Assembly (NCBI GenBank): GCA_017547265.1
Contig: JAFYQC010000098.1
Span: 1-8,309, forward strand
From: Kiritimatiellia bacterium
Lineage (GTDB): Bacteria; Verrucomicrobiota; Kiritimatiellia; RFP12; UBA1067
DNA length: 8,309 nt
Reading direction: 5' to 3'
Of the stretch, positions 4,850 through 8,309 are shown one piece after another. The notes under the pieces were generated by a model. That model had not been told where the DNA came from, made no database searches, and was given only the letters and a program-made list of their open reading frames with translations. Each line of letters opens with the position of its first letter. Position 1 is the stretch's first letter. The translations under genes were made by a program, and so were the position numbers.

Positions 4850-6278
4850 ACTCTAGTTCGTTTTTCGCGAAGTTGGACTTCAGCGGTTTCACGATTATAC
4901 CAAATTTCTCCGGCTCGCGGGCGATAGGCGAGTGAACGGTGAGCGCAAAGCGGTGCCAGAAGCACGACTGTATGAGCCCCTTCTTCGCAAGCGACTTGAC
5001 GTACCGCTCTGCGCCCTTCTGCTCCTCTTTCGTTTCCGTCGGGAAGTCGTACATAAGGTAGGCGTGGACGAATATCTTCGCAGCCCTGAAGCCCCTTAGA
5101 ACCTTCTCCGCCGACGCACACGTGATGCCTTTGTTCATCAGCTTGAGAAGACGGTCGTTCGCGCACTCGAGCCCACCAGTCACCGCGATGCACCCCGCCC
5201 GCGCCATCTTCTTCGCGAGCGCAGGCGTAAAGGCGTTGTCGAAGCGGATGTTGCCCCACCACTCGACTTCAAGCTTTCTCCGCAAGATCTCGTCGCAAAC
5301 CGCCGAGACGAGGGCAGGCGGCATCGCCTCGTCAACGAAGTGGACGCCGGTGAGAAAAGAGGGGAAGAACTCCTCAATGCAGTCGACGATCTCAGAGGCC
5401 TTGGGCATCTTGAAGCATCCGATGTAGGGAAGCTTCACGTCGCAAAACGCGCACTTCCGCCAGTAACAGCCGCGCGCCATCACGAGCTTCACCCACTTGC
5501 CGCAGTTCCACAGGTTCGTGACGAAGTTGTCTGTCTCGGCGACGTCGAAATACTCGCCCCAGTCGATGCCCTCGTAGTCCGGCTTCACGAACAGCGGCAC
5601 ATCTGCCGCGGTCGTCTTGCGGTCTCCGAGCAGCTTCGCAAACGGCGCATATCCCTCATCGAGCTGGAATTCATCGAAGTACTTGTAAGGCCGCCTGTCC
5701 GTCATCTCGCGAAGTTCCGTCGAGACATATCCGCCGCCTAGCACGAGTCGGACGCCGGGATAGCGGCGCTTTATGTAGCGCGCAATCTTGAATGCCGCGA
5801 CGAGAGTCCCAGGGAACGGGCAGGTTATGCCGACGATCGCCGGTCTCGTCTCTTCCATCGCCGCCTTGAGGTGGCGTTCAAGGGGCTTGTCGATCACTCC
5901 GCGCCGGCGTATCCTGCGCTCTAGTTCACCGAAGTCGGCGACGGCGCGGCACAGGTGTTCGGCGTAGCGCGAGAAGCCGAAGTCGGGATCGACGTTGTCT
6001 CGTATCCATATGGCAAGCTCATCAATCGCCTCGCTTGCCTCGCGCTTCGCCTCAACAGGCGCGAGGCCACCGAGGAACTCGAGAAGCTCGCCCGTCGTCT
6101 CGTCGCCGTATTCGAGAAGAACGTCTCGCACGACCTTTATCGAGAGGTCGCGCTGGGCGACGTCAAACCCGCGCGACTTCAGATACCCCGCCAGATGCAT
6201 CGTCGCCGGATAGGGAGTATTCGGCTGCAGCAGCGGCGGGGTCAGAAGGAGAAGTTTACATCGCCTTCGCGAGGGCAT
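4812..6278 (-). CDS. Radical SAM protein with cobalamin-binding-like N-terminal domain
   Basis: The 488-residue protein has a Rossmann-like N-terminal region typical of B12-binding radical SAM enzymes ([19 protein letters not shown] at about 10-27, later [14 protein letters not shown] and [10 protein letters not shown] at 178-187). The DxHxxG motif that anchors cobalamin is not seen, so cobalamin may not be bound. The radical SAM core follows. The [4Fe-4S] cysteines C271, C276 and C279 lie in [13 protein letters not shown] with Cx4Cx2C spacing instead of the classical Cx3Cx2[20 protein letters not shown] (368-386) and YDFPTET (410-416) are later core motifs. Some uncharacterised families carry the same GCxWxxCxFC form (memory). 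The conserved N-terminus requires the start at 6278, which overlaps icd by 23 bp. The reaction and substrate are unknown. Confidence 0.88.
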   Translation of the reverse strand: MPSRRRCKLLLLTPPLLQPNTPYPATMHLAGYLKSRGFDVAQRDLSIKVVRDVLLEYGDETTGELLEFLGGLAPVEAKREASEAIDELAIWIRDNVDPDFGFSRYAEHLCRAVADFGELERRIRRRGVIDKPLERHLKAAMEETRPAIVGITCPFPGTLVAAFKIARYIKRRYPGVRLVLGGGYVSTELREMTDRRPYKYFDEFQLDEGYAPFAKLLGDRKTTAADVPLFVKPDYEGIDWGEYFDVAETDNFVTNLWNCGKWVKLVMARGCYWRKCAFCDVKLPYIGCFKMPKASEIVDCIEEFFPSFLTGVHFVDEAMPPALVSAVCDEILRRKLEVEWWGNIRFDNAFTPALAKKMARAGCIAVTGGLECANDRLLKLMNKGITCASAEKVLRGFRAAKIFVHAYLMYDFPTETKEEQKGAERYVKSLAKKGLIQSCFWHRFALTVHSPIAREPEKFGIIVKPLKSNFAKNELEYVRKNRPRIASA

Positions 6279-7479
6279 TTCCGAACTCGGAGCACTTGAT
6301 TTCCTTCGCGCCTTCCATCTGGCGGGCGAAGTCGTAAGTGACGGTCTTCGCGGCGATCACCTTGTCCATCGCGGCGATGATCTTGTCAGCGGCCTCGGTC
6401 CAGCCCATGTACCTGAGCATCATCTCGCCTGAGAGGATGAGCGAACCGGGGTTGACCTTGTCGAGACCTGCGTACTTCGGCGCAGTGCCGTGTGTCGCCT
6501 CGAACACTGCGACGCCCGTCTGGTAGTTGATGTTCGCTCCTGGCGCGATGCCGATGCCGCCGACCGTCGCAGCGAGAGCGTCGGAAACGTAGTCGCCGTT
6601 CAGGTTCAGAGTCGCAATCACATCGTACTCGGCGGGGCGCGTCAGTATCTGCTGGAGAAACGCGTCGCAGATGCAGTCCTTCACCGTAATCATGCGGCCG
6701 GTCTTTGGATTCTTGAACTCGCACCATGGCCCCTTGTCGATCAAGGTCGCGCCGTACTCGCGCTGCGCAAGCTTGTAGCCCCAGTCGCGGAACGCGCCCT
6801 CGGTGAATTTCTGGATGTTACCCTTGTGGACGAGCGTCACCGACTTGCGGTCGTTATCGATCGCGTAGTCAAGCGCCGCCTTCACGAGGCGCTCGGTGCC
6901 CTCAAGCGAAACGGGCTTGATGCCAATCGACGCCGTCTTCGGGAAGCGTATCTTCTTTACGCCCATCTCGCCAAGGAGAAACGCCTTGACCTTCTCGACT
7001 TCGGGCGTGCCGTTCATCCACTCGATGCCTGCGTAGATGTCCTCGGTGTTCTCGCGGAAGATCACCATGTCGGTGAGCTCGGGGCGCTTCACGGGAGAAG
7101 GAACTCCCTTGAACCAGCGGACTGGTCTGAGGCACACATAGAGGTCGAGCTCCTGACGCATCGCGACGTTGATGGACCTGATTCCGCCACCAACCGGAGT
7201 CGTGAGCGGGCCCTTGATGGAGACAAGGTTCTCGCGGCACGCATCGAGCGTCGCCTGGGGAAGCCACTCGCCAGTTGCCCTAAACGCCTTCTCGCCGGCA
7301 AGGACTTCCTTCCACTCGATCTTGCGCTTGCCGCCATAGGCCTTTTCGACCGCGGCATTCCACACCGTCATCGCCGCGCGCGTAATGTCGGGGCCTGTGC
7401 CGTCGCCCTCAATGTATGGAATAACAGGGTTCTCGGGAACGCAAAGCTTCCCGTCCTTCATTGTGATCTTTTCGCTCAT
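6256..7479 (-). CDS. icd: NADP-dependent isocitrate dehydrogenase
   Basis: The enzyme oxidises isocitrate to 2-oxoglutarate in the TCA cycle. The 407-residue product closely resembles E. coli Icd throughout. Substrate residues are S102, N104, R108, R118, R142, Y149 and K219. S102 lies in [18 protein letters not shown] and corresponds to the serine phosphorylated by AceK. Metal-binding aspartates lie in [18 protein letters not shown]-selecting residues K335 and Y336 (HGTAPKYAG), with Y382 and R386 ([10 protein letters not shown]), argue for NADP rather than NAD. The start [12 protein letters not shown] aligns with the family. No Shine-Dalgarno sequence is visible. The stop overlaps the radical SAM start. 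A candidate -10 box lies 21 bp upstream of the ATG. No aceK is seen here, so regulation by phosphorylation cannot be assumed. Confidence 0.97.
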   Translation of the reverse strand: MSEKITMKDGKLCVPENPVIPYIEGDGTGPDITRAAMTVWNAAVEKAYGGKRKIEWKEVLAGEKAFRATGEWLPQATLDACRENLVSIKGPLTTPVGGGIRSINVAMRQELDLYVCLRPVRWFKGVPSPVKRPELTDMVIFRENTEDIYAGIEWMNGTPEVEKVKAFLLGEMGVKKIRFPKTASIGIKPVSLEGTERLVKAALDYAIDNDRKSVTLVHKGNIQKFTEGAFRDWGYKLAQREYGATLIDKGPWCEFKNPKTGRMITVKDCICDAFLQQILTRPAEYDVIATLNLNGDYVSDALAATVGGIGIAPGANINYQTGVAVFEATHGTAPKYAGLDKVNPGSLILSGEMMLRYMGWTEAADKIIAAMDKVIAAKTVTYDFARQMEGAKEIKCSEFGNALAKAM

Positions 7480-7499
7480 GATAGTCAGGTGGTTGATTT

Positions 7500-7505
7500 A
7501 TTATA
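7500..7505 (-). promoter_or_regulatory. Candidate -10 box of icd
   Basis: The minus strand reads TATAAT, ending 21 bp before the icd ATG. The expected -35 position (TGCGTT) falls at the end of the CGCAGAG repeat and matches poorly. A 9-bp direct repeat TTGATTTAT (7493-7501 and 7514-7522, period 21 bp) flanks the box and could bind a regulator. The AT-rich setting in a GC-rich genome supports a promoter here. Confidence 0.35.
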
Positions 7506-7522
7506 TGTTCAAGTTGATTTAT

Positions 7523-7556
7523 AACGCAGAGCCGCAGAGACGCAGAGAACGCGGAG
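7523..7556. repeat. Dispersed (CGCAGAG)n repeat upstream of icd
   Basis: CGCAGAG occurs at 7525-7531, 7533-7539 and 7541-7547 with an 8-bp period, followed by CGCGGAG at 7550-7556. The first 25 bases match the inverted element at 4211-4235 in the opposite orientation. It lies between the stop of the LptA-like gene (7562-7560) and the icd promoter region. Confidence 0.8.
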
Positions 7557-7559
7557 TCG

Positions 7560-8309
7560 CTACTTGCCGAGGGCCTTTTTGAGTGTGCTAGCGCCGCCCG
7601 AGGGCGCTGCACCCGTGAGGTCCGCCTCGTCGACCTCCACCTGCTCGGAGTCGATCCAGAAGCGGATGCGCTTGCCGCGCACGATCTGCGGCTGCGCTTT
7701 CGACTCGTCACGCACTTCGGCCGTGATGCCGTCGCCCGAATAGAGGATGACAAGGCCGTTCTTCTTTGAATAAGTCGCCTTCGCGCCATAAGCGCGGTGT
7801 GCTTCGTTCGTCATCGCGACATGACCGATCGCCACCACGCGGCGGACATCGCCCGCGGCGCGGCGCATGTCGTCCGTGCCTTTTGCGGCTTTGTGAACGT
7901 CGTTAGTGCCCTTTGCCGCACGATGCACGTCGTTTGTGCCCTTTGCCACGCGATGCACGTCGTTTGTCGAGTTGGAGTCCTTATCGACGTCGAAGAAGAG
8001 GAACACGCGGTCGGCATGCAGCTGGTACTGCTCGTCGTCGAGGTGAACGTGACCCTCGAAGCTCGCGATACCTTCCTTGCGGTTGTAGACGGTGGTATCA
8101 GAGGTGATCTTCGCAGGGCGGCCAGTCAGCTTCTTTTCCTTGGATTTCTTTGGGAGGGGTTTCTCGACTTTAGACTCGGCATTGGTGACTGGGGAATCTG
8201 TCGGCACTGTCGCCGGCAAGATGCCGGCTTTCCCAGTTACAGTCTCAGTAACAGGGGCATCCTCCTGCACTGTCGCCGGCAAGATGCCGGCTTTCCCAGT
8301 TACAGTCTC
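7560..8309 (-). CDS. LptA/OstA-like periplasmic protein with internal repeats, N-terminus beyond the window
   Basis: The frame is open from 8309 to a TAG stop at 7562-7560 (249 residues seen). After an N-terminal linker rich in Thr, Pro and Lys, the central part reads PAKITSDTTVYNRKEGIASF, then EGHVHLDDEQYQLHADRVFLFFD, later VRRVVAIGHVAMTN and AYGAKATYSKKNGLVILYSG. This is the pattern of the OstA/LptA beta-jellyroll (G-V-x-L, then A-D, then V-x-A-x-G-x-V), which carries lipopolysaccharide across the periplasm. Two regions are unusual: a 21-residue tandem repeat (TGKAGILPA) near the visible N-terminus, and about three and a half ten-residue repeats (NDVHRAAKGT) between two jellyroll strands. 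A TTG at 8282 is unlikely to be a start, because repeat coding continues upstream of it. No signal peptide is visible since the start is missing. It could also be an LptC-like or chimeric member. Confidence 0.6.
   Translation of the reverse strand, partial: ETVTGKAGILPATVQEDAPVTETVTGKAGILPATVPTDSPVTNAESKVEKPLPKKSKEKKLTGRPAKITSDTTVYNRKEGIASFEGHVHLDDEQYQLHADRVFLFFDVDKDSNSTNDVHRVAKGTNDVHRAAKGTNDVHKAAKGTDDMRRAAGDVRRVVAIGHVAMTNEAHRAYGAKATYSKKNGLVILYSGDGITAEVRDESKAQPQIVRGKRIRFWIDSEQVEVDEADLTGAAPSGGASTLKKALGK
7864..7967. repeat. 30-bp tandem repeat inside the LptA-like gene
   Basis: Three 30-bp units (7864-7893, 7894-7923, 7924-7953) plus 14 bp of a fourth (7954-7967) share the core GTCGTTTGTGCCCTTTGCC with substitutions. 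They encode NDVHRVAKGT, NDVHRAAKGT, NDVHKAAKGT and a degenerate DDMRRAAG. The period is a multiple of three, so the frame is preserved. There are no spacers. Confidence 0.9.
8185..8309. repeat. 63-bp tandem palindromic repeat in the N-terminal part of the LptA-like gene
   Basis: Two units, 8185-8247 and 8248-8309 (the last base lies beyond the window), are identical over most of their right two thirds. Each holds a perfect GCCGGC-AAGAT-GCCGGC hairpin (8212-8228 and 8275-8291). CCCAGTTAC (8232-8240) pairs with GTAACAGGG (8248-8256) with one mismatch. The repeat encodes 21 residues including ETVTGKAGILPATV. It is homologous to the element inside recR and probably continues past the window edge. 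Confidence 0.9.

Noticed and set aside
6490..7524. Open frame of 344 codons on the plus strand opposite icd
   Set aside because: It is the antisense shadow of a clear icd gene in GC-rich DNA. The translation is Arg/Leu/Val-rich and shows no recognisable domain.
7864..7967. CRISPR-like array
   Set aside because: The 30-bp units are directly adjacent with no spacers, diverge from each other and keep the reading frame of a gene.
8280..8282. TTG start codon for the LptA-like gene
   Set aside because: The codon lies within a repeat whose coding pattern (ETVTGKAGI) continues upstream in frame to the window edge, so the true start is outside.

Overview
The window is an 8.3-kb stretch of a GC-rich (roughly 60 %) bacterial chromosome. 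Every convincing gene lies on the minus strand, so transcription runs from high to low coordinates. Gene content points to a Gram-negative bacterium: an outer-membrane FadL-type channel ending in Phe, an LptA/OstA-like periplasmic protein, a long (yeast-type) PurC, RecR and YbaB. The intergenic repeat families and a protein-coding palindromic repeat that reads as 'KAGILPA' recall the PVC group (Verrucomicrobiota, in particular Kiritimatiellae-like genomes). That placement is inference from memory, not a search.

Layout in the direction of transcription: (1) 8309-7560, an LptA/OstA-like protein cut by the window edge, carrying two separate internal tandem repeats. (2) A short spacer with a (CGCAGAG)n dispersed repeat and a candidate promoter. 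(3) A tightly packed, overlapping block: icd (NADP isocitrate dehydrogenase), then a radical SAM protein with a cobalamin-binding-like N-terminus (23-bp overlap), then a TetR-family regulator (38-bp overlap). (4) A 231-bp AT-rich spacer with an inverted-repeat dispersed element and a textbook sigma70 promoter whose start region is covered by a palindrome. It drives ompP1/fadL. (5) A spacer with strong hairpins and an extended -10 promoter placed almost on the purC start codon. (6) A second compact operon, purC-ybaB-recR, with coupled start/stop codons. (7) A 71-bp spacer mostly filled by seven heptamer repeats, then ettA (ABC-F translation factor), cut by the left edge.

Functionally these are mostly housekeeping genes: TCA cycle, purine synthesis, recombination repair, translation and the outer membrane. 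The unusual material is a family of small hairpin-forming repeats inserted in frame inside genes. One copy sits in the TOPRIM domain of RecR, adding about 24 residues to an otherwise standard protein. Two tandem 63-bp copies sit in the N-terminal region of the LptA-like protein, read in a different frame. The copies share a stem in which a C-G pair is replaced by T-A. This resembles the logic of Rickettsia palindromic elements and is the best candidate for something undescribed here. The second point of interest is a TetR gene directly upstream of a fadL-type gene whose promoter carries a palindromic operator candidate. No defence system, CRISPR array, tRNA, rRNA or transposase gene was found.
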